A stretch of DNA of 64,000 bases from Rubrivivax sp. (lineage in GTDB: Bacteria; Pseudomonadota; Gammaproteobacteria; Burkholderiales; Burkholderiaceae_C). Numbering within the stretch: position 1 is the stretch's first letter; every line of letters begins with the position of its first letter. The translations under genes were made by a program, and so were the position numbers. The stretch spans positions 1 through 64,000 of the forward strand of contig JAURZK010000174.1 in the NCBI GenBank assembly GCA_030653505.1, in the 5' to 3' direction. Positions 33,901-39,340 of this stretch are shown here, piece by piece. Under the pieces are notes generated by a model. It was given only the letters and a program-made list of their open reading frames with translations, did not search any database and had not been told where the DNA came from.

Positions 33901-36866
33901 GTGCCCGCGACCGTGGTGCCGGTCGAGACGCCGCCGCTCGTGGTGGTGACGCTGACACTGCTCCCGGTGGCTGTGGTGGTGCCGAGTGTCGCCGCGCCGC
34001 CCGACACGAGCTGAAAGTAGGCCGCGGTGTTCGACGAGTTCACCGTGATCGCATTGATGTCGCGAATCTTCGCGTAGCCGCCGGTGCCGGTTGCGCCTGT
34101 CGCCGGCACGTTCAGCGCCAAGCCGCCCTGGAAGTCGTTGTCGGCGTTCTGCAGGTCGATGTATGGATCGGCGTAGCCGAAGCCGCCGCTCGTTGCCGTC
34201 AGGGTGGCCAGGCCGCCGACGACAACGGCCGCGCTGGCCGTGATGCCGTCGGTCGACGACGCCAGCGGCCCGCGTGTGGTCACCGTCAGCGAGCCGCTGA
34301 TGTTGCTGCTGCCCAGCCGCATCGCGTTCGTGTCGTTCAATGTCACGTTGCCGGCGGTCAACCCGATCACGTTGAAGTCGGTCGAAACCCGATCGACGGT
34401 CACGTCACCGGTACCGACGTTGATGTCCGCCTTCTTGCGGACGATCACGCTGCCGATCAGGTTCGTCACATTGCGTGCCGAGTCGGCGCTGATCGTCAGG
34501 TTGTTGTCTATCGTGGTCTCGCCGAGATCGATCCGGCCGGCCGCAGCGCCGGCGGTCGGGCCGTTGTGCGCGATGCTGAGGTTGGCCGCGGTGACCTGCC
34601 CGGCGCTGATGCTGCCGGACTGGCCCTTGGTGTCCATCGTGATGGTCACCGTGCCGGCACCGGCGTCGATCAGGCTGTTGTTGACGAAGGTCGCGGCGCC
34701 GGCCGCGCGGTCCACCCCTGCGCCGGCATCGTTGGCGGTGAATATGATCGCGCCGTCGTCGGAGTCGATGTTGGCGTTCAGCGTGATGCTGCGCCCGGCC
34801 CGGAACGTCAGCGAACCCCCGGTGCCGCTGGCGTTGACCGTGACGATCGCGCTGTTGATCGTGATGTCGTTGTTGGCCTGCAGCGTCACGGCCGTACCGG
34901 CGTTGGCCGATGCCGTGATCGCGTTGGGGTCGATCGTCTGGTCGATCGACGGCGTGTCGGTGAAGGCGTCGACGTCGGTGAGAGCTGCACCGCCGCCGCT
35001 CGCGACCGTGATGTCGCGCGGGTCGAGCAGCAGCGTGCCTGCCTTGCCATGGCTCGCACCGGCGTCGACCAGACCGACAAACCTCAGGCTTTCCTTGCCC
35101 GAAACCTCGACCGCGCCGCCGTCACCTGAGACGGCACCGCCGCGCGCGGCGATATGGCCGGCGAAGACGGTCTGGCCATCGGCCCACACCGCCACCTGGC
35201 CACCCTCGCCCGACTGTGTCGCGCTCGCATCGATGCGGGTCGCGGTGCCGATGAGGGTCTGGCGCGCGTTGGCGATGGATGGATCGGTGCCATGGAAGCC
35301 GCCGCCGACGAAAACGCTGCCGCCGCCGGCGGCGCCGGACACGTCGATCGCGCTGGTGTCGAACAGGCCGACACGGTCGCCCGTCAGTGTGACGCTGCCG
35401 CCACGGCCGCGTCGGCTCGAGCTGCGCAGCTCGGTCGTGCCGAGCAGGGCCACGGTCGGCGCGTTGTCGCCCGGCGGGTTCAGCGGCGCCTGGCCGCCAC
35501 CCTGCACCACGATCGAGCCGCCCGCCGAGATGCCCGATGCGTCGACGATCGCGCTCGCCAGCGTCACGTTGTGGCCGGCCTTCAGTTCGACGCCGCCGCC
35601 CTGCCCTTGCGGTACCACCGCGCTGCCCGCTGCGGCATCGACCGTGGGCTCGGCGGCGGCCGTGACCGTGCCTGCAAGCTCGATGTCTTGCGTCGCCTGA
35701 AGCTTGACGGTGCCGCCGCTGGCGCCGGAGACGTCGAGGCGGCCGGTCGGGGTCTGGACGATGGTCGTTCCGACGAGCGCAATGCTGCCGCCCGCAACCG
35801 ACGCGACCGTGGCGTCTTGCGCCGCCGCCGCAACACCGGCCGCGCTGATCGTGCCGCTGTTGACGATTGCCGGCGCGCTGATCGCGACGCTGCCGGCCGG
35901 GCTGCCGTCGGCCCCGACACTGGCGCTGATGCTGCCGCTGTTGACGACGCTGTCGCTGGCCTCGAGGACAATGCGGCCGCCCTTGCTGGACAGACCGGTC
36001 GCTTCGAGCGCGCCAACGTTCCTCACGACGCCGCCCTGCAGCCGGTCGACCGCCTGGGCCGAGAGGATGATCAGGCCACCCGGCGCGAGCACGGCGCCGC
36101 GGTTGTCGACCAGTGCCCGGATCGTCGAAGGCTGCACGGTGATGCCGGCCAGATGGTTGCCGGCGAAACTGAGCGTGATCGCCTCGCCGGCGGCCATCAC
36201 CACCGTGCCCAGACGTGCGACGACGACGCCGCTGTTGCGCACTTCCGGCGCCAATAGCGCGATGTAGCCGCCGATGGCGGCGCGCAGCTCGCCCTCGTTG
36301 ACGACGTTGCCAGTCGCACCGTTGCGCGCGAACGTGTTCTTGCCGGCGCTGAAGTCGGCGTTCGAGATGTCGTGCGTCGTTGCGGTCAGACTGCCGACGT
36401 CCACCGACGCGGTCTTGCCGAAGGTGACGCCGTTCGGGTTGCTGAGGAAGACCTGGCCAGGCGCCGTGATCCGGCCGAGGATCTGGCTCGGGTTGCTGTC
36501 GAGCACCCTATTCAGCGTCGCCGAATCGCGCCCCGGTTGGTTGAAGTTCAGCTGGGCTGCACTGCCGAGGTTGAAGGTGTTCCACTCGACGATCGCGCGC
36601 TGCGTCGCCTGCTCGACACTGAGCACCGCGCCCGACCCCTGCACGATGGCGGCGCTGCCGGCGACGACGTTGCCGCCGGTCGGCAGCTGGGTCGGCGCTG
36701 GCGGCCCGGCGGCATGCGCCGCCACCCCGAGCCCGAGTGCGGCGACCAGCGGTGCCATCAGCGCAGCCACGCGTGCGCCGCCCTTGCCCTTGCGCCGGGC
36801 GGTCTCGGCCACCGCGACCCAGACGCCCAGGGTGTCGTTCCAGACGAGTCGGAAGATGCGGTTCAT
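18924..36866 (-). CDS. Giant two-partner-secretion exoprotein (filamentous haemagglutinin-like, YDG repeats)
   Basis: Predicted secreted TpsA adhesin of about 5980 residues. It starts with an ESPR-type extended signal (MNRIFRLVWNDTLGVWVAV) and a hydrophobic signal ending AAHA. A TPS/haemagglutination domain follows to about residue 300, with typical VEWNTFNLG, SQILGRI and VFLSNPNGVTFG motifs. The long middle is low-complexity beta-helix sequence, including about eight ITENDxITQ-type repeats and a block of VNAGTGTxxFxGAVG repeats. Two MBG-like modules and 19 YDG repeats come next. A Gly/Ala/Ser/Thr linker then leads to a final domain of about 100 residues (LPSWLRYMPGTKSFAI, ending VITERTGR) like a putative Ig/He_PIG fold. 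I noticed no cysteine. The start at 36866 is chosen for the ESPR; ATG 36884 is an alternative. The TpsB gene is 115 bases upstream in the same operon. No toxin tip or immunity gene is visible. Confidence 0.92.
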   Translation of the reverse strand: MNRIFRLVWNDTLGVWVAVAETARRKGKGGARVAALMAPLVAALGLGVAAHAAGPPAPTQLPTGGNVVAGSAAIVQGSGAVLSVEQATQRAIVEWNTFNLGSAAQLNFNQPGRDSATLNRVLDSNPSQILGRITAPGQVFLSNPNGVTFGKTASVDVGSLTATTHDISNADFSAGKNTFARNGATGNVVNEGELRAAIGGYIALLAPEVRNSGVVVARLGTVVMAAGEAITLSFAGNHLAGITVQPSTIRALVDNRGAVLAPGGLIILSAQAVDRLQGGVVRNVGALEATGLSSKGGRIVLEASDSVVNSGSISASVGADGSPAGSVAISAPAIVNSGTISAAGVAAAAQDATVASVAGGSIALVGTTIVQTPTGRLDVSGASGGTVKLQATQDIELAGTVTAAAEPTVDAAAGSAVVPQGQGGGVELKAGHNVTLASAIVDASGISAGGSIVVQGGGQAPLNPPGDNAPTVALLGTTELRSSSRRGRGGSVTLTGDRVGLFDTSAIDVSGAAGGGSVFVGGGFHGTDPSIANARQTLIGTATRIDASATQSGEGGQVAVWADGQTVFAGHIAARGGAVSGDGGAVEVSGKESLRFVGLVDAGASHGKAGTLLLDPRDITVASGGGAALTDVDAFTDTPSIDQTIDPNAITASANAGTAVTLQANNDITINSAIVTVNASGTGGSLTFRAGRSITLNANIDSDDGAIIFTANDAGAGVDRAAGAATFVNNSLIDAGAGTVTITMDTKGQSGSISAGQVTAANLSIAHNGPTAGAAAGRIDLGETTIDNNLTISADSARNVTNLIGSVIVRKKADINVGTGDVTVDRVSTDFNVIGLTAGNVTLNDTNAMRLGSSNISGSLTVTTRGPLASSTDGITASAAVVVGGLATLTATSGGFGYADPYIDLQNADNDFQGGLALNVPATGATGTGGYAKIRDINAITVNSSNTAAYFQLVSGGAATLGTTTATGSSVSVTTTSGGVSTGTTVAGTLTINGGTSAVDLGATTVSTDLTVSTTGAITDSGTLVVPQQTILTAGAANDITLDSASNNFNSVRIISARNTTLVDINAINFGAYNTNAGGYSSRVYGALNVTAGGDISQTRSDNDGYSQITVDGATTFTANNASAPINLYLGSSDPFGGGESNTFAGGVTLTRNNNNTGFSNVRLRNTSSAAGVLTGLTSVGTLNDVFLRFDNAPSVALPGMTLAGSLKVAAPSVLNTATTPGNTISQSGPIVVAGSTIMAAGASGDIVLTDAGNNFNQFGIANTGARDLNLVDVNAVVLYAAGYHQYVTRNFSVTAGGNISDLGNDLAVPGIATFSAGTSNVMLTNMRQAQLTTLAIPAANDVTILPWTNLALNDIAITGSLNLSTRNQGYALTQNAGTSVVTGAPATNTTTLNNYGNITLANTGNVLGNLAIGNAGNVTIRENDAITQASAWSFANTNGGTNSSRYAVNLTTSNDQGITLDKSGNVFGNLTVTQVNSGAGSAGAVYVREDSDSYFGMTQGGAWSVHGTTRLDSGAYSMALTNPSNVFGPLQVLGATGLTNALASSVTIYAKASGSADAITDVGGPGPWTAGTGVGASVKLSAYDATGATAGGGNVNLTNPANVLGDLYVKATDVTITENHSITDGASTSWNPAGDTGWVTTGTTNLIVANPIGKTITLDNLTNVLGPVGVNTTGTGILGGVLITDNSNLTQAAVWNVGAAPVTLDARNHAIDLSIFGNVLGALTISTVNGSPTSVAITENDAITQGSVWALSGVPLTLVAQNGNAITLTNAANILGNLALTGGTVSITENDSITQGGAWTTTGTTTLNVAASGGAGITLTHAGNVLGAIAIAGTPNAVSITENDDITQASAWVQGATPFTLNAGAHDLALSQAANQLGDLTLIGQNATVTEAHAAGITDGGAWTIPGSTTLTAGSANPILLNATPASDFGTVSIVSASNVDIADINGIVFGTSTIAAGGTLAITAGGAITQTGAITAPSLRLIGTGSATLTNASNNVATLAAGFSGGDLVFTDSGSFAVGVVGGTSGVTIGANDVTLTSVNGTVTGLSNVNASSSSLAITTGTALSLPQMSISGAQTFTASTLSGTGITLTASVTSTAAGAINFMSPVTLASDLTVQSTNSAINFADTLAGGTNQLNVNAGTGLVDLRGAVTALGSTGDAAAALALTSSGASFHSTIGANNGLAITGPAVFADTVTLADGNAASVFTGLVTLGKVGGMDLSGYDGMTFNGGVLLQNGPATINSNNSALAFQTAGTVSGPYGLTLNSGTQSLIGLNRMGSDLTGLSVTALSPTIPSGGVSIAGPQSYTATGASTITIAGNVTSTAAGAINFNSPVTMGAGATVTSSDSNVVFAGTVDGNHDLTVNSGTGTKTFTGAVGAAASLGDGTGASIILQGAGATTFASTLQARSGITAAGPVAFNNNMTLANGDTGSIFTGLVTVGGSSGATFGSFDGIAFHGGLALTGGPVSIASNGSSLAFGGAVTGAQNLTLNALLGGAGTVTGLDQIGFMSSLTGLNITAQTLNLPSTGLAVAGPMAFTAAGGITLNGAVGNSATPATGQIDLNSPVTLATGAVTVTTRDAAVNFNGSVNGAQALTVNAGTGTTTFGGAVGATTAPTSVTTDAGGTTAINGGGIRTTGAQTWNDALTLGAAATLSGVDISFNGTLNGANALVVNDSGVTRFAGIVGGTTALTSLTTDAPGTVLIDTTALTTSGAQTYNDAITLGADAVFSGLGLTFGASIDGAHSITTNAGSGALRFNGAIGGTTPLTTIAATGGSVAVASATTSGTQTYTGAGGVTLGGTLTTMNSAVTVTGPTTLTADSAIATSGGNIVFSGATSSINGAHGLTLAAGTGNVVLGGVVGGVAPLTGLTVSGFDLTLPGIGTVGDGNQSYTALNNITLNQSRTLNAPISFVADADGNGAGSFILLNGVSLTASNNSLTIRAADLDLQGNSTLSSGNGLTTVSASNGRNIALGGVDAAGQMTITGSELSRISSSGGLNLETSGTGWIRVNGLTQLQSQNITGTLGLNAQGTGDVSFITAPSTFNALRVDATGGPTNIGVNLTTTNDAIEFVTPVSVSGASTINSGGGNIGFDSTLAVDNNLTISTGNGALSFGGAVGSNQTLTLNLGGGSVAGLGQLQSALTGITVNSTSGITLPAFTINGPQVYNTGTITVSGNLGGVGIAFNNLVDVAPGSGSALTMNAGTGTLAFNNLVSFNASNMSLTGDEINFSRAVTGSGSLAIQPFTGSRNVAVGGSTAPGTQLNLTAAELAWLPIGTLSSLSLGSGSGTGALDIAGVLNAPGTPLTLNGGGGITQSGGSVTSGALTLYAAGNAITLANAANAFGAVALNGTPSALSLSNSLDITQLGSAAWHLGSASVTMNAGTHDITLNNVGNTFGTLFLTGANVQITETASTDIGASTISKNLTLASSGGVDFSGALTTTGNVSLSSTGVITQSAPLTVGGNLDVVTTVAAGDVTIDNSGASATNIGNTLVGGSYVLTAAGDPVSQAAGATLQVRGNLTVTGSSIVLGGAGNLIGGVTALPTTNTAVLRQSGVITLGDRSDAGNLTVISERTNRSFGSALVSGDAIVLNNAANNVTGTISVSASPPSIVLGADLQTGIVQSANTLVSVAGVASFTAEASGAGSLGIVLHNAGNSFGTLQLSGTTVGVTNSATGLTTIGSALATTSLTLNTAGGLAQSGPIITPTLAITVNGPVLLNNVANDVNTVALNSGGHAISYVDANDVTVSSLDARGGSVGLSAGGAGSLSQSGALLNVGALSVNAGGAVTLDNAANTIAALVASTAGTGLQLLDSAGGLTVTGIVRSTGGDITVRTSGGLEMSAGSRLEAGAGNLVVSTEGVGNFINGAGASALMVGTGKRWLVYSETPDLVAGAHTVKDGLTSSFRHYGDTYASYLPAAVTEAGNGFVYGAAAATLTVSATVTGAASHIYGDAPTGSLSYAISSGLQDSEDNIGNIISGGAAAYSAALANTMNAGSYGIRYTGGLTSNYALVADSNGVTYTVTPAALTYTANAATRAYGAADPALSGGINGFKLGQNASILGGTANWSTAAVVGSNVGQYAIGGSGYTVGANYSFAQASSNAIAFDITRAGLVVTTTGASKTYDGTLYSGGNGVGYSAFANGENASVLGGTLAYAGTAQGARNAGSYVLTSSGLSSGNYAISYVNGTLVVGEAGVTLTSSDIVKTYDGTRNATGTAMATAGTQLFGSDSASGGTYVFTNANAGTANKTVAVSGVSLNDGNGGNNYTVAYVDNTGSTIDPARLTVATSNVTKTYDGTLAASGTATVVSGTLFTNVSNGNVRDSLSGASFAFSNSDAGTGTKNVSTNDVNVSDGNGGGNYLLSYADNTTSTINRKALTFVGTVVEKSYDGSNGATLSTSSLTGFVGSETVVATAGSATFADKNAGVGKTVTIGGIALGDGSGGGLASNYVVSPTATALGTIDPKLLTVNATVANKVYDGDVSASLQGFGLTGFVGSETVTGVFTGSASFADKHVGTNKAVTVTGINLLNGSGGGLASNYAVSANANSNANITPATLQVAGVVAVDKVYDGTLNAVLNTQAAVITGVISGDQVQVGSITGAYLTKDVGVNKAIGTGTFVLGGADAGDYTLVQPTGLTANITPRALDVSAVGIDKAYDRTTVALVALGDNRLAGDLLTLTSSNAFLDPNVGSGKYISVTGITLAGTDALNYTANGSTGAFATVTAAMLGVTATGTSKVYDATTGASVTLAGNAFSGDVLTLAYASAAFDDKNVGTAKIVTVGGITVTGAAVGNYTVGSVTTTTADITPATISQVTGISAVDKVYDGTTTATLSTGALGFVGMFGGDSLTASATSAAFVDKNAGVGKAVTIGGLVLGGTDAGNYVVSAGPTSSAATITPALLGISASAADKVYDATTAASASLVGNALGTDVVDVGFGSAVFSDRNVGMGKTVTVGGISLSGADAGNYMAAATATADADITPASLVVNVFGVDRVYDATNAASVELSHTALGADMVGVGYGSATFADKNVGSGKIVSVGGIVLSGADAGNYTAHTTASTTASIARAALTVGAVGTDKVYDTTTAATVQLVDNRLGDDAIVLGYVGAAFADKNVGTGKAIAVDGITIGGADAGNYTANVVATASANITPATLTMGAIGIDRVYDATTGASVTLTGNPLGSDDLTLSYGSAAFTDKNVGSAKLVNVGGIALGGVDALNYAVDWTATTTASITPAVISQVTGIRAADKMYDGGTDATLATASLGFVGLLGSDSLTATAVSAVFADKNAGVAKSVTISGIALGGADAGNYTLVSTRMASTGTITPAALAVTARGTDRVYDATTATSVTLADGRFAGDVLSVGYTSAAFADKHAGLGKLVNVDGITVTGIDAGNYSLAGSLTTTADIARAALQVGATGIAKVYDAGLGASVTLADDRNAGDVLTLGYGAASFADKNVGTGKAVAVSGIFLSGADADNYTSNGTATTTADIGKANLVLNAVGIDRVYDTTTAATVRLVDNRLGDDNLVLDYTGAKFADKNAGVDKAITVTGITAGGADAGNYNVATSGSATGTIGKAELAVSATAQTRVYDATTSIDVTLTDTPLGNDAVDVGYAMASLADKNAGLGKTVVVTGLRLSGADAGNYSVSDHVTTAADVTPAGLTPGAVGLSKLYDGTDRANVVLNDDRITGDDLLLAYGTATFDDGMVGTARAIAVDGIRISGGADQGNYVLTGTTATTTGEVSAYADSWSLTPQVPLPLTMPTTSPPIALLDGQLPAGFGEGSVGGAESAGPTGAVATQVGVSGTASTDTKVGVANGTGSVGMEAGAAAVAGSAGSKSATGAAGASDRGSSGGAGTATASTGATAAGDGATAAAVGSNVSNPGSRTSAGDVITVALVRNATGGDVGMVSVVVPAAMVASGEGYGFALPAQLAELPGGGGVRVTLPDGAALPSWLRYMPGTKSFAISGNAAGVLPIEVLVRIGNRNWMLVITERTGR
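19690..24530 (-). repeat. Array of 19 YDG repeats inside the adhesin
   Basis: Protein-level tandem repeats of roughly 80 residues (about 250 bases). Each begins with K/R-x-YD followed by G, A, T or R, as in KTYDGT, KVYDAT and RVYDTT. Each contains FADKNVGxGKxVxVxGI and GADAGNYT segments and ends in xTxADITPAxL. I count 19 copies. The first three are more divergent and longer; later copies are more regular, so recent duplication at the C-terminal side is likely. At DNA level the recurring marks are CTTGTCGGCGAA and GTAGTTGCCGGCGTCGG on the plus strand. Confidence 0.88.
31150..32615 (-). repeat. ITENDxITQ beta-repeat family inside the adhesin
   Basis: Eight degenerate repeats of about 50-85 residues. 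Each has a core such as ITENDAITQGSVW, ITENDSITQGGAW, ITENDDITQASAW, IRENDAITQASAW or ITENHSITDGAS, flanked by an NVLGxLxI strand before and a TTLxxxxxxxIxLxNxxN strand after. The pattern is distinct from the YDG array and from the classical FHA repeats. I do not know a named domain for it. Confidence 0.7.
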
Positions 36867-36981
36867 GCTGGCGTGTGAGCTCATGGAGTGCTTGTGCTGG
36901 ATGTCTGGCAGTTGGCGACCGAAGAGGTCGAGTGCGGGGCGGATGCCGGGCGTGCAGAAGTGATCGAGGCGTGGACTGGGC

Positions 36982-38691
36982 TCAAAACGGCAGGCTCGCC
37001 TGCAGCCAGAACCGGTTCATCTTCAGCGAGCCGTCCTGGTCGTTGCCGCTGAACGTCGCGTTCGGATTGCTGCCGATGCGCCGAGCCAGCGTCGCCTTGA
37101 TCGTGAGGCCAAAGCTCGCGACCCAGCCAACCGACACGCCGGCGCCCTGCAGGCTGTAGCGATTCAACGCGGCGGCCCCTGCGCTCTCGCGGTGCTTGTT
37201 GACGCGGACCGTGCCCCAGTCGTAGAAGCCGCTGGCGTTGAAACTCGCCGGCAGGCGGGCGCGCAGTTCGAGGTTGACGATCGCGCCTTCCGAACCGCCT
37301 GCCTCGCTCACCGGGTAGGCGCGTACGCCGCCGATGCCGCCGAGATAGAACTTCTCCGATGAGTCGAGGTTCTTGCTGGCGAGCTGGCCGGCCAGGCCGG
37401 CGTACAACGAGAACGTGTCGGTCAGGCGCTGCTGGCGCGCGGCGCTGATGCGCAGCACGTCGAAGGTGCCGGCGGTCCGCGTCGTCGCGGCGTCGGCGGC
37501 CTGGTTGGGCGAACCGTCGAGGTCGACGCGGCCGTGCACGAAGCCGATCTTTGCACTGTTGGTCCCGCCGCCACCGAGGTCGTCGAAGAGGTTGCCGTAG
37601 AGGGCCACCGACGCGGCCCGGGTCTCGTACCTGGTCGTCGTGACGCCGACCGAGCTGTTGTCGAAGCGTCGGCCGTCGAGGCCGACAGAGACGTACAGGT
37701 TCTTCAGCCGAGAGCGGATGAGCGGGTAGCTCGCGAGAGCGCCGACGGCGGTCGACGTGCCCTTCGCATCGAGCAGTCCGAACTCGGGTGTCACCACCTT
37801 GTACGACATGTGCGACGCATGGACGCCGGCGCGCCAGCCGGCGCTGCCGACCGGCAGCGCGTAGGCCAGCCGGACATAGTCGGTGCCGCGCGCGTGCATA
37901 AGCAACGCGTCGGCCTGGTCGCCGATGCCGAGCGGGCTGTTGACGGCCAGGCCGGTGGCAATCCGCGCCGCCCCGGTCGATCGTGCGCCAGTGTTTTCGA
38001 CGCTGACCTCACCGCTCAGCATCGGCTGGTCGACGACCTCGAGGACGAGGTCGGTCTCGGCCTGGTTCTCACCCTCGGCGAGCCGCCCCGCGACCGCGAC
38101 GCCGGGCAGGTCGTTGGCGAGCAGCAAGGCGCGGTCGAGCGCGTCAGCGCCGACCGGCGCGCCGGTCGCTTGCGCGGTCTCGACGATACGGCGCAGGCGC
38201 TCCGCATCGATGCGCAGCGCTTCACCTTGCTGGCGCACCTTGCCCAGGCGCGCTTCGACGATCTGGATGGTGACGACGCTGTCGGCCAGATCCTGCTGCG
38301 GCAGGTACACACGCACGATCCAGCCCGCCTGCCGATAGGCACTGGCGACTGCCGTCGCCGCGCCGCGCAGCTCGGCAAAGCTCAGCGGTCGGTTGAGGAA
38401 ACCGGCCACGACCGGCGTCAGCTCGGCGCTGCCGAGCAGGCTGTTGCCGGCGAAGCGGATTCCCGACAGCGTCACCGTCGGGCCGCTGATGGACAGCAGA
38501 GGGGGCGGCACGGGCAGCAGCGGCGCGGCGCGCGGCGGCAGTGGCACCACGCGCGGCTGCTCGAGCTGCTGCAGCAGCGAGCCGGCATCGGGCGGGGATG
38601 ACTGCGCCGCGGCAAGGCTGGGAAATGCCAGCGCGGCCGCAATGCCGCAGGCCAACGCGTGACGCGACGGCATCGGGATCGACTTGTTCAA
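36982..38691 (-). CDS. TpsB outer-membrane transporter (ShlB/FhaC/HecB family)
   Basis: Omp85-superfamily pore that secretes the adjacent TpsA across the outer membrane. 569 residues. A signal peptide (to about residue 29, ending LAAAQ) is followed by a Pro-rich stretch, then a ShlB-type POTRA region (about 70-155: VTLSGIRFAGNSLL, PLSFAELRGAATAVASAYRQAGW, VVTIQIVEARLG) and a second POTRA to about 220. The rest is a 16-strand-type beta-barrel. The conserved loop-6 motif appears as GGIGGVRAYP with Arg457, the residue essential in FhaC. The protein ends in LQASLPF with a terminal Phe, the beta-barrel assembly signal. It is the first gene of the tpsB-tpsA operon. Two perfect hairpins lie just upstream. 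Confidence 0.93.
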   Translation of the reverse strand: MNKSIPMPSRHALACGIAAALAFPSLAAAQSSPPDAGSLLQQLEQPRVVPLPPRAAPLLPVPPPLLSISGPTVTLSGIRFAGNSLLGSAELTPVVAGFLNRPLSFAELRGAATAVASAYRQAGWIVRVYLPQQDLADSVVTIQIVEARLGKVRQQGEALRIDAERLRRIVETAQATGAPVGADALDRALLLANDLPGVAVAGRLAEGENQAETDLVLEVVDQPMLSGEVSVENTGARSTGAARIATGLAVNSPLGIGDQADALLMHARGTDYVRLAYALPVGSAGWRAGVHASHMSYKVVTPEFGLLDAKGTSTAVGALASYPLIRSRLKNLYVSVGLDGRRFDNSSVGVTTTRYETRAASVALYGNLFDDLGGGGTNSAKIGFVHGRVDLDGSPNQAADAATTRTAGTFDVLRISAARQQRLTDTFSLYAGLAGQLASKNLDSSEKFYLGGIGGVRAYPVSEAGGSEGAIVNLELRARLPASFNASGFYDWGTVRVNKHRESAGAAALNRYSLQGAGVSVGWVASFGLTIKATLARRIGSNPNATFSGNDQDGSLKMNRFWLQASLPF

Positions 38692-38712
38692 GGGAGCGTC
38701 CGAGAAAGCGCC

Positions 38713-38728
38713 GCCGTCTCGCGACGGC
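38713..38728 (-). promoter_or_regulatory. Hairpin with GNRA loop in the tpsB leader
   Basis: On the gene strand GCCGTC-GCGA-GACGGC gives a perfect 6-bp stem closed by a GCGA tetraloop, 22 bases before the tpsB start. It could affect translation or mRNA stability, or be an operator half. Confidence 0.4.
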
Positions 38729-38749
38729 AGGGCGGTAGTTGGCCCGACC

Positions 38750-38765
38750 GTGTCGTCTGCGACAC
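38750..38765 (-). promoter_or_regulatory. Inverted repeat upstream of tpsB
   Basis: GTGTCG-N4-CGACAC, a perfect 6-bp inverted repeat 58 bases before the tpsB start. A TTGACC just upstream on the same strand could be a -35, which would place the repeat in the promoter spacer. Tentative operator. Confidence 0.4.
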
Positions 38766-39340
38766 CCGGTCAAGCCAGGCCCGTTGTGGGTGACGTGGCC
38801 TCGCGAAGAGGCGAAGCCCTTGCGGGGCAGCGTATGGGCGCCGACCCACTGCGGTAATACGTATGCACACGTACCCGGAGGGAATATCTCTCGGCCTACC
38901 TGCTCAGACAGCTGTTCCGCGGTCTCTGTGCGCCAACACCGACACCAGCCTGCTCGTGATCATGAAGGTCGGGACAGCGGTCAGTCGGGGGCCTTGAGCC
39001 GCCACATCAGCGCCACGCCGCGAGGGTTCGGCGGCGGTGTGCTTGCCAGGACACTAAGACACCAGGGCGCCTGAATCAGGCCATCTGAATGGGTCGGGGG
39101 ACTGCCAGGAATCTCAATCGATGACGGTAAGTCACAGACCCCATCCAGCCCCGTTCCGGAAGGCCAAGTCGGACGCATCTGACAGCGCAAGCTCGTGATG
39201 CAAAGCTGCGCGCAGTCCTGAGCACCGGTCGGCAAGGGACCTCTTCAATCCAAGATTCGTCAGAAGTCGCCCCGCGATAATCCCGTGGTACCTGACGACC
39301 GACTTCTTATCGATCGCTTCGACAAGCAAGCAATTCACTG

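Larger units (their letters stand above)
38692..39340. other. Divergent gene-poor region between tpsB and mutS
   Basis: 649 bases without a convincing gene and with lower GC than the flanks. It must contain the promoters of the tpsB-tpsA operon and of mutS. Visible structures are the two tpsB-proximal inverted repeats, a TACGTA-like imperfect palindrome near 38865, and a perfect 13-base palindrome GCCTGA-A-TCAGGC at 39069-39081. A 77-codon open frame on the minus strand overlapping the mutS start has no ribosome site or family resemblance. Confidence 0.5.
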
